A program made the translations under genes and the position numbers. The notes below the pieces were generated by a model. It was not told where the DNA came from, ran no database searches, and was given only the letters and a program-made list of their open reading frames with translations. From an uncultured Chitinophagaceae bacterium (lineage in GTDB: Bacteria; Bacteroidota; Bacteroidia; Chitinophagales; Chitinophagaceae), in assembly GCA_937862815.1 (NCBI GenBank), contig CALMED010000046.1, positions 1-53,387 on the forward strand: DNA of 53,387 nucleotides, in the 5' to 3' direction. This document shows positions 25,164-34,565 of this stretch, piece by piece. Numbering within the stretch: position 1 is the stretch's first letter; every line of letters starts with the position of its first letter.

Positions 25164-26942
25164 ATGAAAAAAAGCCATATGGAAAAGAAGCATTCCGGTT
25201 ACGACCCGGTAAAATACAAAACGCCCACCGGTTCACAGCTCAGCTGCAAAGGCTGGATCCAGGAAGCAGCGTTGCGGATGTTGCTCAACAACCTCGATCC
25301 CGAAGTGGCCGAGCGCCCGGAAGAACTCATCGTGTACGGCGGCAGGGGAAAGGCGGCCCGCAATTTTGCCGCGCTCGACCAGATCATAGCCGCCCTCAAA
25401 GTGCTGGAAAATGATGAGTCGCTGCTGATCCAGAGTGGCAAGCCGGTGGGCATCCTCAAAACCCACCCCGACACCCCCCGGGTGCTCATCAGCAATTCGC
25501 AGCTGGTGCCGCACTGGGCCAACTGGGAGCATTTTGATGAGCTGGAAAAGAAAGGGTTGATGATGTACGGTCAGATGACCGCCGGCAGCTGGATCTACAT
25601 CGGCTCGCAGGGCATTGTGCAGGGTACCTACGAAACCTATGCGGCGCTGGCCGGCCAGCATTTTGGCGGAACCTTGCGGGGAACGCTCAACGTCACAGCC
25701 GGCCTCGGCGGTATGGGTGGCGCCCAGCCCCTTGCCATTACGATGAACGAAGGTGTGGCGCTGATTGCCGAGGTGGAAGAATGGCGGATTGACAAGCGCC
25801 TGGAGACCAAATACCTGGATGAAAAGCACACCAGCATTGATGACGCCATCAATGCGGCGCTGCATTACCGGAAGGAAGGGGAGGCCCGCAGCATAGGTGT
25901 GCTCTGCAATGCCGTGCATTTGCTCGATCGCCTGCTGCAGCGGGACATCATCCCCGATACACTCACCGACCAGACTTCTGCGCACGATCCGCTCATCGGT
26001 TATGTACCGCATACATGGTGCAATACGGAAGCCCGCACCATGCGGGAACAGGATCCGCAGGAATACATCCGCCGCAGTTACGAAAGCATGCACCTGCACG
26101 TGCAGCTCATGTTGCAGTTGATGGACAAAGGCGCCATTACGTTTGATTATGGTAACAACATCCGCGCCAGGGCTGAAGAACTCGAGCAGCAAAAAGCCGG
26201 TAATTATGAGCAGCAAGCCAAAAACGTTGTATTGCCTTCCGGCTTTCATCTGCCGTATTTCAAGCCGGGCCGCTCATTTGATTTTCCCGGCTTTGTTCCT
26301 GCCTACATCCGTCCCCTCTTCTGCGAAGGGAAGGGGCCTTTCCGTTGGGCGGCCCTGAGCGGCGATCCGGCTGATATTGCTGCAACCGATGCCGTAATTG
26401 CCACCCTGTTTCCTGAACATCAATCGTTGCAGCGCTGGCTGCAACTGGCCAAAGAAAAGATCGCTTTCCAGGGTTTGCCCGCCCGCATCTGCTGGCTGGG
26501 CCAGGGTGAGCGGGAAAAAGCCGGGCTGGCCTTTAACGAACTCGTTCGAACCGGTCAGGTGAAAGCCCCCATCGTGATTGGTCGTGATCACCTGGATACC
26601 GGCAGTGTGGCCAGTCCCAACAGGGAAACAGAATCCATGCTGGATGGAAGCGATGCCGTGGCCGACTGGCCCCTGCTCAACGCCCTCGTGAACACGGCGG
26701 GCGGTGCCAGTTGGGTGAGCCTGCATCACGGTGGCGGCGTGGGCATGGGTTACAGCATTCATGCAGGCATGGTGATTGTAGCTGATGGAACTGACGCTGC
26801 AGCTGCCCGCCTCAGCCGGGTGCTTCGAAACGATCCGGGGATGGGCGTCATCCGCCATGCGGATGCCGGTTATGAAGCAGCGCAGCAAACCGCTTGTAAA
26901 CACCACTTAAACCTGGCGGATCGGGTACACTCCATTAGATAG
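25164..26942 (+). CDS. hutU: Urocanate hydratase (urocanase)
   Basis: Adds water to urocanate to form imidazolonepropionate, with tightly bound NAD+ as electrophile. It has up to 592 residues; a second ATG at 25179 is equally possible. Family segments include [10 protein letters not shown], [17 protein letters not shown] [41 protein letters not shown] near 170 (the NAD-binding glycine-rich region), [16 protein letters not shown], and [17 protein letters not shown] near 525. It has its own intergenic region, divergent from deoD. hutI and hutG do not follow, so the pathway is completed elsewhere. Confidence 0.96.
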   Translation: MKKSHMEKKHSGYDPVKYKTPTGSQLSCKGWIQEAALRMLLNNLDPEVAERPEELIVYGGRGKAARNFAALDQIIAALKVLENDESLLIQSGKPVGILKTHPDTPRVLISNSQLVPHWANWEHFDELEKKGLMMYGQMTAGSWIYIGSQGIVQGTYETYAALAGQHFGGTLRGTLNVTAGLGGMGGAQPLAITMNEGVALIAEVEEWRIDKRLETKYLDEKHTSIDDAINAALHYRKEGEARSIGVLCNAVHLLDRLLQRDIIPDTLTDQTSAHDPLIGYVPHTWCNTEARTMREQDPQEYIRRSYESMHLHVQLMLQLMDKGAITFDYGNNIRARAEELEQQKAGNYEQQAKNVVLPSGFHLPYFKPGRSFDFPGFVPAYIRPLFCEGKGPFRWAALSGDPADIAATDAVIATLFPEHQSLQRWLQLAKEKIAFQGLPARICWLGQGEREKAGLAFNELVRTGQVKAPIVIGRDHLDTGSVASPNRETESMLDGSDAVADWPLLNALVNTAGGASWVSLHHGGGVGMGYSIHAGMVIVADGTDAAAARLSRVLRNDPGMGVIRHADAGYEAAQQTACKHHLNLADRVHSIR

Positions 26943-26981
26943 CATGCGAAATTTTCCTATTGCGCTTGCCCCCAAAACGGG

Positions 26982-27082
26982 TGCACAGTCTGGCAGACGA
27001 CGTTCTGTGCAGGAAGGGTCACTATGAAAATCAAAAGGGAAGTCCTATCTTGACTCCGGGAAGCCGCTTTTTCACGGGAGTC
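26982..27082. repeat. Two inverted repeats in the gap after hutU
   Basis: TGCACAG (26982-26988) pairs with CTGTGCA (27005-27011), with a smaller TCT/AGA stem inside. GACTCC (27052-27057) pairs with GGAGTC (27077-27082) around a T-containing loop. Neither has a T-tract on the plus strand. They could be processing or regulatory structures in the 171-base gap before the next gene; nothing else is seen in that gap. Confidence 0.4.
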
Positions 27083-27113
27083 CCTTTGCACCGTTGACCC
27101 ATCAACCAAAGCT

Positions 27114-28664
27114 ATGCGCAAGAAGTTCCAGCCCATAAGCAGCGCAGCAACTGCTTTAGCCGTACCCAACGAACGTGTACTTCACACCCTTACCCCCGAC
27201 GAAATTGAGGAAAAGGAGTGGCTGCTCAACCTGCTGGAAGATAACCGGCAACGCGACCTGGTGTACAACGACAGCCTGCTGCAGGAAATCCGCCATTTCT
27301 CCCATTTTGTGGGCTCCATGCTGCTGGCCTTCCCCGCCGGACTTTTTATGCGTCGGCAGGTGCGCCGCAACAAACGGCTGTCGTTCATCCTCCAGTTCCC
27401 CGAGTTGCTTTCGGTACGCAACAACATTGAAAAAGGTTCCTTTGCGTACGATACCCTTCTCTTCGGGCAATCCGCCTTCCGGGTGTTGGAGAATAAAAGT
27501 CACCTGGCCAACCTCGTGTGCCTCGCCATCTTGTTTGGTGATGAATTTATTGATGGACTGGCCGTTACATCGGGCAAGCACGCCATCCGCGCCATCCTGC
27601 AGGATGAACAGGTGGACTGCAACCTGCATCACCGCACCACGGAAACCCGCACGGAATTGTATTACGCGTTTGATATCCGCGATCTGCTGCCGGCGGCGAC
27701 GCTCGACACCACCAACGAAAAGTACGGCATCACCTACCGGCAGTTTTACGATCATCTGCTGTTTTTACTCGAGGAAATGAACCGGCACCTCAACCGGTTG
27801 GATACTGCCATCCGCGAAACGGCGGCCGGTCTCATCTGCCAGGTGTGCAACCGGTGTTTTGACACCTATAAGACCGATATCGCGGCCTTCCGCCCCGATT
27901 ACCACCTGCGGGATCTGTTGCACTATCTCGATAAGAAGGATGATGATATTATTCATTGCCTGCTCGAACTGCGGGCGGTGTTACTCGGTAAGAACCGGTC
28001 GCCTTACCGGGAAAAATTTTCCGGGTGGAGCACCATGGTGCGCAGTATGCAGATTTACGACGACCTGGAAGATGTGGCTACGGATTGTTTGTACCAGATG
28101 AATTTCGCCTGCTATTTTGCCCACCGCTTTTTCCGGAAAGAGTGGGATTGGCTGCAACGCCATGCAGCCGGGCTGCAACATGTGCCGGCCCTGCAGCGTC
28201 ACCTGCTGGTGAGTTTGTATATGCCGGCTTCGGTTATTGCCTGCCGCCAGTATGCCCGTCATATTGTACTGGGCCGGTTGAACTGGGTGCAGAAAAAAAT
28301 CACCGGCTACCTGTGGGCGAAAAACTGGCTGGGTTGGAAGAATGAACAACTGCAGACCGGGGAGGATGTGTTTGCTGCTGTTCCAGGCGCGCCTTACACC
28401 TTAAAGCAGAAGATCACTCTGTTGGAGGAAACAGTGTTGCAGATCAAAGACGGGCTGGTACATGAAGATTTTCTTTACGCCCATTTGCTCGATACGGCCC
28501 TGCTGGATGCGCCGCTGCGGGAGCATCTCTTTGCCTTTTTGCCGCAACGGGAGAAGTATTTTCTCACCCAGCAATTCTTCGATTATCCCCTGAACCGCAA
28601 AGCTATGCTGGCCCGCAAATGGTTGTTGCACTTTGAGCAGGAAAGGTTTACTGCAAAAGGTTGA
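27114..28664 (+). CDS. Class I isoprenoid-synthase-like protein of unknown product
   Basis: A 516-residue, mostly helical soluble protein without signal peptide. It carries two aspartate-rich motifs in the order and context of trans-prenyltransferases. The first is GDEFIDGLAVTSGK (D143-E-F-I-D147), which aligns with the HDDIMDxxxxRRGK first motif of polyprenyl synthases. The second is MQIYDDLEDVATD (D316-D-L-E-D320, then D324), which aligns with FQIQDDILDxxGD. Magnesium-diphosphate chemistry is therefore likely. The spacing of about 170 residues is wider than in FPP synthases, and the arginines after the first motif are absent, so substrate and product are unknown. Its stop overlaps the convergent DUF5995-like gene by 17 bases. 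A degenerate non-catalytic member is possible. Confidence 0.62.
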   Translation: MRKKFQPISSAATALAVPNERVLHTLTPDEIEEKEWLLNLLEDNRQRDLVYNDSLLQEIRHFSHFVGSMLLAFPAGLFMRRQVRRNKRLSFILQFPELLSVRNNIEKGSFAYDTLLFGQSAFRVLENKSHLANLVCLAILFGDEFIDGLAVTSGKHAIRAILQDEQVDCNLHHRTTETRTELYYAFDIRDLLPAATLDTTNEKYGITYRQFYDHLLFLLEEMNRHLNRLDTAIRETAAGLICQVCNRCFDTYKTDIAAFRPDYHLRDLLHYLDKKDDDIIHCLLELRAVLLGKNRSPYREKFSGWSTMVRSMQIYDDLEDVATDCLYQMNFACYFAHRFFRKEWDWLQRHAAGLQHVPALQRHLLVSLYMPASVIACRQYARHIVLGRLNWVQKKITGYLWAKNWLGWKNEQLQTGEDVFAAVPGAPYTLKQKITLLEETVLQIKDGLVHEDFLYAHLLDTALLDAPLREHLFAFLPQREKYFLTQQFFDYPLNRKAMLARKWLLHFEQERFTAKG

Positions 28665-29349
28665 AGGCCCGGTTATCCCATCGCAGCATAATCCGCTGCA
28701 GTCGTGCCAGTTTTTTTTCGTACCGCTGCCGGTTGCTGCCATACAGGGTTATCATCCGTAATTGCCGCTGCCGCCAGGAGAAAAATGTATGGCGGAATGC
28801 CATCCGGTCCATGCCCAGCGTGACCCGGTGCAGGCGCCTGAAATTTTTCAGTTCGGTGGGCGCATAGTACAGAGAATCAAAAAAGGGCCGGAGTGATTTC
28901 CGCATTTCTGAAATGGTAAGGCGGTGATTGCGCAACGTATCACGATGAAACGTGGACAAAAGAGTCTGGTGCATATCGCCGTTGATGTGTGCATTGATGC
29001 CCAGGAACCAGTATTGCAGGGGCTGCAGGGTATCGTACTGAAAGAAGCGCTGCCAGTTCCAGGGGATAGGTTTTTTGTGCAGGTAGGCGTAATGGGCTTC
29101 GAGAAACCATTCGCCGAAGGATTGCTGAAACTGCATGAGGAAATCCCGTTTGATGGCTGGTTGCGTAGCCGCATAGGCGTTTATCCGGGCATAGGTGCTG
29201 GTGTACAGAACGGCAAAATGGGAGGAGATGCCGGGCTGCTGCCGGATGGCAGCGAGCGTGTCATAAACAGCCTGGGCGCCCGGGTACTGCGCCGGGAGGC
29301 GGAGTGTAACAAGCATAAGAAAAAGTGTGATAACGACAGCTGACTTCAT
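28648..29349 (-). CDS. Exported DUF5995-like protein
   Basis: With the ATG at 29349 the protein has 233 residues, starting with a signal peptide (MKSAVVITLFLMLVTLRLPAQ). It is rich in aromatic residues. The core YWFLGINAHINGDMHQTLL near residue 120 resembles the INAHINxDL signature I associate with DUF5995, a helical family of unknown role. The C-terminal half is very basic (WRQRQLRMITLYGSNRQRYEKKLARLQ region). It ends inside the last 17 bases of the isoprenoid-synthase-like gene. A start at 29457 would hide the signal peptide and is rejected. Confidence 0.62.
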   Translation of the reverse strand: MKSAVVITLFLMLVTLRLPAQYPGAQAVYDTLAAIRQQPGISSHFAVLYTSTYARINAYAATQPAIKRDFLMQFQQSFGEWFLEAHYAYLHKKPIPWNWQRFFQYDTLQPLQYWFLGINAHINGDMHQTLLSTFHRDTLRNHRLTISEMRKSLRPFFDSLYYAPTELKNFRRLHRVTLGMDRMAFRHTFFSWRQRQLRMITLYGSNRQRYEKKLARLQRIMLRWDNRAFNLLQ

Positions 29350-29468
29350 GGCCCGTTCCGGAAAGATAAAGAAAGGCGATGATTCCGGTGAAGAAGGGGC
29401 TGGCTGATTTGATTGCTGCGCAAGGAGGGTTGCCGTGCTGCGGAAATGAAGTAACACAAACAGGTTTG

Positions 29469-29476
29469 TACCTTTG
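29469..29476 (+). promoter_or_regulatory. Probable -7 box for the small envelope protein gene
   Basis: TACCTTTG matches TAnnTTTG exactly and ends 7 bases before the ATG at 29484, implying almost no leader. A -33 TTG at the right distance is not seen. Confidence 0.42.
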
Positions 29477-29483
29477 ATTCATC

Positions 29484-30008
29484 ATGTCTGTGTCTAATCG
29501 TTTCGCTGTTCTTATGTTATTTGCCCTTTTGCAGGGCAATAACAGCCTGCAGGCCCAGTCTTCCTGTACGGTGGCCCGCAACACCATTTATGCCGAGGCA
29601 GCCAGCTGGGGTCCGGCATATTCGCTCAACTTCGACCGCATGGCACACCGCCGTGAGGCCGGCAGCAGTAGCTGGCGGGCGGGCCTTTCTTTGTACAGGC
29701 AAACAGTGGCCCTGCCGCTGGGTTGGCAGTTCTTTACGGGGCAGGGAGCCCATCATGCCGAGCTCAGTTTCACAGTGATACCGGTCATCCGCGATGCCAA
29801 CCGGCTTTTTGCTGCCGGTAACGAAAGCGACAAGCAGCTATACGTAGTCCCTGCCATCGGCTATCGCCTGCAACCCGTGAGCGGTGGCTTCTTCCTCCGG
29901 GCCACTGTTGCGCCTGCTCTTTTTCTGGACCCGCCTTCGGATAATTTCTGGAAGATGCAGGGACGTTGGCAGGCAGGAGCCAGCATCGGTGCCGGCTACA
30001 GCTTTTAA
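29484..30008 (+). CDS. Small exported protein, possible outer-membrane beta-barrel
   Basis: A 174-residue protein not assigned to a named family. The first 25 residues are a signal peptide (VLMLFALLQGNNSLQAQ). The rest alternates hydrophobic and polar residues with several Gly/aromatic strands (AYSLNFDRM, WRAGLSLYRQTVALPLGWQF, HHAELSFTVIPVI, LYVVPAIGYRLQP, GGFFLRATVAPALFL) and ends WQAGASIGAGYSF, with a terminal aromatic residue as in outer-membrane barrels. It probably forms an eight-stranded barrel. The convergent beta-helix gene ends 5 bases after its stop. Confidence 0.6.
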   Translation: MSVSNRFAVLMLFALLQGNNSLQAQSSCTVARNTIYAEAASWGPAYSLNFDRMAHRREAGSSSWRAGLSLYRQTVALPLGWQFFTGQGAHHAELSFTVIPVIRDANRLFAAGNESDKQLYVVPAIGYRLQPVSGGFFLRATVAPALFLDPPSDNFWKMQGRWQAGASIGAGYSF

Positions 30009-30013
30009 CCGGA

Positions 30014-31315
30014 TCACTCCTTCACCCGTGGCCCGCTGAACAGGCAGTTGGTAAATGTGGCAGTACCGGAAAATCGCATCGGGTCCTTGACGCCGTAATA
30101 CCGGAAAAGGCAACCGGAGAACGCAATGTTGACGTTGTTGCCGCTGAAGAGTGTACGTTGCCCGATAACGGAGGGCAGTACAAAATGGAAAGTTGAGTTG
30201 CTGATGGAGGTGGGTATCTGCGTGCGGATCACACCCACTGCACCCAGGCTTTCGGCAAACAGGTTGCTGATGGATGTGCTGTACCAGCCTGCCTGCGAAA
30301 TATCGAAGAGGCGGATACACCGCCCGGCGATGTTCCCCCCGTCAATGGTATACTGCCCTGCCTGCTGCTTGCCATAGCGGCCCGACACAAAAAGGGTGTG
30401 AATACTGCCCCAGCTGTAAATGCCCCGGATCACGTTTCCTTTTTCCTGCGCCTGCCCGGTGGCAAAGCCCACTTTGGCATCGCCGCAGCGGATGTTTTCA
30501 AACAACAGGATGTCGGCATTAAAAGTCTTTCCATTGGGGCTCACCAGGTAGTTGATGGTGAAATTGCCCACGTGCAGATTATGAATCCGGAGACCGGTGG
30601 AGCCGCTGCTGTTGCGGCTGCCGTCGTAATCAATCACGAGGCCGGCGTAAAGGGGACCACACTTGCCGTTGACATCGTTGAACCGGTCGAACGGGATGTT
30701 GTAATACGCACTGTCGCTCCCGCCCGGCGCCCGGAACTGGCCCGTTATGGTGAGGTGGTCAATTTCACTGCCTTTGTTGAGCTGCAGGCCAAGGGCGTGC
30801 CCGTCGGTGGCTGTGTATACAAGGTGGGTACCGCTGCCGCTGTCCCAGAAAGAGGACTCGCCGAAGATCCGGATGGTGCAGCCGGCATATATCCCTTTGT
30901 ACAGCTGAAACACCTGCAGCGGCTTGCTGAACGGGTAGGTTCCGCGGGGGATGAAAAAATTGCGCAACGCAGTCGGATTGGCGATGACGGTGTGGATGCC
31001 TTTTTGCAGCACGCCGGCGTTGTCATTCACATAGCCGGCACCCAGCCAGCGGGCGCTGAAAAGGTTTTGGTAGGTGCCTTCCGGCTGCAGGGTGAGAGTG
31101 CTGTCGAAAATCCATTGGTGGAGGGCCGCGTCAATGATGCCGCCGCGGATGGTGCCGTAGCCGCGGATTCTCCCTGCACTGCCAAACCGCAGCAGGGTGC
31201 CGGGCGGCAGGTTCCAGGTGTCATTTACAACGGTATCGCGGTTGATGTACACATCCCGGCTTTCTGCCGGTATAAATACGGTGCAGAGGAGCACAATGAA
31301 AAGAACAGGCTTCAT
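30014..31315 (-). CDS. Secreted right-handed beta-helix protein (pectate-lyase-like fold)
   Basis: A 433-residue exported protein starting at the ATG at 31315 with a signal peptide (MKPVLFIVLLCTVFIPAES). The body is a series of short strands ending in Gly/Asn/Asp turns (GTLLRFGSAGRIRGYGTIRGG, HLTITGQF, LRIHNLHVGNF, ADILLFENIRCGDA, STFHFVLP, GCLFRYYGV, TFTNCLFSG), the pattern of parallel beta-helix carbohydrate-active proteins. No catalytic residues can be assigned. It follows the M28 peptidase gene on the same strand, 69 bases downstream. The 852-codon open frame opposite is a shadow. Confidence 0.66.
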   Translation of the reverse strand: MKPVLFIVLLCTVFIPAESRDVYINRDTVVNDTWNLPPGTLLRFGSAGRIRGYGTIRGGIIDAALHQWIFDSTLTLQPEGTYQNLFSARWLGAGYVNDNAGVLQKGIHTVIANPTALRNFFIPRGTYPFSKPLQVFQLYKGIYAGCTIRIFGESSFWDSGSGTHLVYTATDGHALGLQLNKGSEIDHLTITGQFRAPGGSDSAYYNIPFDRFNDVNGKCGPLYAGLVIDYDGSRNSSGSTGLRIHNLHVGNFTINYLVSPNGKTFNADILLFENIRCGDAKVGFATGQAQEKGNVIRGIYSWGSIHTLFVSGRYGKQQAGQYTIDGGNIAGRCIRLFDISQAGWYSTSISNLFAESLGAVGVIRTQIPTSISNSTFHFVLPSVIGQRTLFSGNNVNIAFSGCLFRYYGVKDPMRFSGTATFTNCLFSGPRVKE

Positions 31316-31384
31316 GGATGTTTTATTTCTGAACAATGCCAGCCAATAATGTGCCGTTTTGGAATAGCCGGGGGGAAACCTGTG

Positions 31385-33013
31385 TTAATTCCCCGCTCCA
31401 AACAGATCGCCGGGATTCCAGGCTGGTCGTTGTTCCGCCTGTGCTACCGAATAGCTGATCAGGAAATTGAGTTGCACATAGGTCTTGCCGGCGGTAAAAT
31501 AGAAAATGCCATCCATGCCATCGGCTGCCTGGTGGTAGTATTTTGCCCGCCATTCCCGTACAAAGCGTACCAGGTCAAAACCCGGCACATCACTTTTGTT
31601 GCCGTATTTCACATGCACGGCCGGGATACCGTTCATGACAAAACTGTACTGGTCGCTCCGCACAAAGCGGTTCTCATTGGGTTCCGGGTCGGCTTCCACG
31701 TCCAGCCCCAGTTGGCCGGCGGCCCATTGCACGTGCTGCATCAGCGTGGAGTGTTCGGCGCCCAGCGGTACAATGGAAAGGAGGGGAGCGATGAGCGTGG
31801 GCATATCGGTGTTCACGTTGGCCACGATGGACCCGCGGGGTACGGTGGGATTGGCGGCAAAATAGGACGAGCCGATCAGCCCCATCTCTTCACCGGTTAC
31901 CATCACAATGAGGACCGATCGTTTGGGACGCACGCCCGATGTACGATACAGGCGGGCGATCTCCAGCAGGGAGGCCACGCCCGAAGCATTGTCGTGGGCT
32001 CCGTTATAGATGGAATCGCCGTTCACGGGCCGTCCGATGCCGAGGTGGTCGAGGTGTGCCGAGTGCACCACGTATTCGTTGCGCAGCCGCGGATCGGTAC
32101 CCGGGATGAGGCCCACCACATTCTGGCTTTCAAAATCTGTGTGCGTGGTCTCATAGGAAACAGCCAGGCTCCCCGGCAGGTCGAAGGAAACAGGTTCCTT
32201 TCGTTGCATGCGTTCCTGTACATGGCTGAGCGAATGACCGGAATGCAGAAAGAGACGTTGCAAGAGCCGGTAACTGCCGGTGAGTGCCACATCAAGGTTG
32301 CCGGTGAAGCGGCGGCCATAGGCTACTGTTTTTTCCGGGTTCAGAGCTACGTTTGCCTGCACTACCGGATTGCTGCTGCCGGCGCCTGCGGGCGCAAGGC
32401 TGACGAGGATCACGCCCAGGGCCCCTTTCGCCGCCGCCGTATTCATTTTATTGCCGGGGTTGGAGAAATGGGCGGTAAGCGTGGAAGAAAGACCTCCCGG
32501 CGCACCGTTGACCAGCACCACGATTTTCCCCTTTACATCCACACCCGCATAATCGGAGTACTGGCCCGGTATCTCCACACCGTAGCCGGCAAATACGAGT
32601 TGGCCTTCGGCCCGGGCCCGCTGCCGCAGCGGGTGCGGTTGGGGGGTGAAGTGGGTGACAAACTGAAGTGTGTCGGTATTTCCCTGGGAATCCTTCAGGT
32701 ACGCCAAGGCAGAAGCGTTGCGTACCACCGACCGGCGGATGACCAGTTGCTGCAGGTAGGTGCCCTGGTCGCCCCCGGGTTGTACCCCCAGCTTCCGGTA
32801 TTGATCAACAACATATGCAACAGCTTGCTGGTAGCCGGGGGTGCCGGGCAAACGGCCCTGCAGGCGGTCATCGGCCAGGTAGGCAATGTGCGAACGGATG
32901 TGCTGGGTATCAACCCGGTTCATGGCGGCACGTGTGCCGCGTGTGAGACGGGGTGATTGCGCAGTCGCTTCCAGGCCGACGGCAAGCAGAAGAAGTAGTG
33001 CAAGTTGTTTCAT
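31385..33013 (-). CDS. Exported M28-family metallopeptidase with PA domain
   Basis: A two-zinc aminopeptidase of the periplasm or outside. From the ATG at 33013 it has 542 residues with the signal peptide MKQLALLLLLAVGLEATAQ. An inserted protease-associated domain (VFAGYGVEIPGQYSDYAGVDV, then KGKIVVLVNGAPGG) lies near residues 110-260. The zinc and catalytic residues are all present: HSAHLDHLG, GAHDNASGVASLLE, TGEEMGLIGS, VNTDMP and the late KYYHQAADG. An alternative start at 33034 adds seven residues. A longer frame from 33118 is rejected. Confidence 0.91.
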   Translation of the reverse strand: MKQLALLLLLAVGLEATAQSPRLTRGTRAAMNRVDTQHIRSHIAYLADDRLQGRLPGTPGYQQAVAYVVDQYRKLGVQPGGDQGTYLQQLVIRRSVVRNASALAYLKDSQGNTDTLQFVTHFTPQPHPLRQRARAEGQLVFAGYGVEIPGQYSDYAGVDVKGKIVVLVNGAPGGLSSTLTAHFSNPGNKMNTAAAKGALGVILVSLAPAGAGSSNPVVQANVALNPEKTVAYGRRFTGNLDVALTGSYRLLQRLFLHSGHSLSHVQERMQRKEPVSFDLPGSLAVSYETTHTDFESQNVVGLIPGTDPRLRNEYVVHSAHLDHLGIGRPVNGDSIYNGAHDNASGVASLLEIARLYRTSGVRPKRSVLIVMVTGEEMGLIGSSYFAANPTVPRGSIVANVNTDMPTLIAPLLSIVPLGAEHSTLMQHVQWAAGQLGLDVEADPEPNENRFVRSDQYSFVMNGIPAVHVKYGNKSDVPGFDLVRFVREWRAKYYHQAADGMDGIFYFTAGKTYVQLNFLISYSVAQAEQRPAWNPGDLFGAGN

Positions 33014-33129
33014 CTTGCCAAGGTAGGTATTCATTTTCAACAATGTTCCGTTTAGCGCACGGGTGGCCCCGCAGCAGGAGCAGGTTGGCAGCAAACCAGG
33101 CACAACGGAAGTGCACATTCCGGGGGATG

Positions 33130-34497
33130 CTATTCTTTTTCGTGATGAATTTCCTCCACTGGCCGTACGAGCAGGTTGCTGATCAATCCCAGCGCCAGCA
33201 GACCCGCCATCAGGTACATGGTGAGCGAATACACTTCCGCCCGGGGGAGGCCTGCCACGTCGAGCTGATATTGCCGCATATAATTAATCATCACCGGTCC
33301 GAGAATGGCGGCCATGCTCCAGGCGAGCAGCAGTCGCCCGTGAATGGCGCCTACCTGGCGGGTGCCGAACAGGTCACGCAGATAAGCGGGGATGGTGGCA
33401 AAGCCTCCGCCATACATACTGATAATCACGGCAAAGGCGGCAATGAAGAGAACCAGGGAACCCGACGCGCCGATGGAAGGTACAGCTGCGTAGAGGAGAA
33501 TGCCCATGGAGAAGAAGATGGTGTAGGTGTTTTTGCGCCCTATTTTATCGGAGAGGGAGGACCAGATAAAGCGGCCGACCATGTTGAACAGGCTCAGCAG
33601 CATCACAAAACCGGCTGCTGCACCGGCATCCACCGCCCGTTCCGCACCTACGGATTCCACCGAGAAGAGCTCCTGTATCATAACCGATGCCTGTCCCAGT
33701 ACACCAATTCCTGCCGTAACATTCAACATCAATACAAAAAAGAGCAGGTAAAACTGGGGCGTTTTGATGGCCTGATCGGCCAGTACATGCGACTGTGTAA
33801 CCAGTCTCTTAATTTTTACGGCAGCCGCATCAAATCCCTGCGGTTTCCAGTCGCTGGCCGGTACCCGAACCAGGAGGGCGCCTGTGAGCATGATGAGCAG
33901 GTACAGCACGCCCATAACGATGAAGGTGGGGGCCACGCCAACGGAAGCGGGATTGCTGAACCGTTCCATCAGGGAAACCGCAAGCGGTGACCCGATCATA
34001 CCTCCCCCGCCAAAACCCATGATGGCCATCCCGGTGGCCATCCCCGGCCGGTCGGGGAACCACTTGATGAGGGTGGATACCGGTGATATGTAACCGATAC
34101 CAAGCCCGATGCCGCCGATGACGCCGGAACCAAGGTACAGCAGCCAGATCTGGTGCAGTTGAACCCCAAGTGCGGATATAAAAAAACCGCTGCTGAAGCA
34201 AAGTGCTGCAACCAGCATGGCTTTCCGCGGACCGACCCGCTCCATCCATTTCCCAAACACTGCTGCAGAAGCGCCCAGGAAAAACAGAGCGATGCTGAAG
34301 ATCCAGCCCAGTTGGGTCAGCTTCCAGTCGGCTGCCGCCGGTGCTGTGATTCCGATGAGCCGGGTAAGCGGTTGATTAAAGACACTGTATGCGTAGATCT
34401 GTCCAATACAGAGGTGAATGCACAAAGCTGCAATAGGCACTTTCCACCGGTTATAACCCGGCGGGGCAATCGTATGTTCCCGGGATAAAAATGACAT
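33130..34497 (-). CDS. MFS transporter of the oxalate/formate antiporter (OFA) type
   Basis: A 455-residue inner-membrane carrier with twelve predicted transmembrane segments. Typical OFA features are CIHLCIGQIYAYSVFNQPL in the first segment, FFLGASAAVFGKWMERVGPRKA (the MFS loop 2-3), GIGLGIGYISPVSTLIKWFPDRPGMATG in segments 4-5 and SDKIGRKNTYTIFF in the loop 8-9. Substrates of the many non-oxalate OFA members are unknown, and no oxalate decarboxylase genes lie nearby. It is divergent from the flavin reductase gene across 387 bases. Confidence 0.87.
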   Translation of the reverse strand: MSFLSREHTIAPPGYNRWKVPIAALCIHLCIGQIYAYSVFNQPLTRLIGITAPAAADWKLTQLGWIFSIALFFLGASAAVFGKWMERVGPRKAMLVAALCFSSGFFISALGVQLHQIWLLYLGSGVIGGIGLGIGYISPVSTLIKWFPDRPGMATGMAIMGFGGGGMIGSPLAVSLMERFSNPASVGVAPTFIVMGVLYLLIMLTGALLVRVPASDWKPQGFDAAAVKIKRLVTQSHVLADQAIKTPQFYLLFFVLMLNVTAGIGVLGQASVMIQELFSVESVGAERAVDAGAAAGFVMLLSLFNMVGRFIWSSLSDKIGRKNTYTIFFSMGILLYAAVPSIGASGSLVLFIAAFAVIISMYGGGFATIPAYLRDLFGTRQVGAIHGRLLLAWSMAAILGPVMINYMRQYQLDVAGLPRAEVYSLTMYLMAGLLALGLISNLLVRPVEEIHHEKE

Positions 34498-34565
34498 AAT
34501 GAAAATTTAGCGCCGAAATTAGACAGAAACCGTTGACTTGCGGGGATGATATTCGTCGCTTCAGT

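Noticed and set aside
30398..32956. 852-codon open frame on the plus strand
   Set aside because: It lies opposite two well-supported genes (beta-helix protein and M28 peptidase), starts and ends in their interiors, and its translation shows no domain or signal. Long antisense frames are common in this codon-biased DNA.
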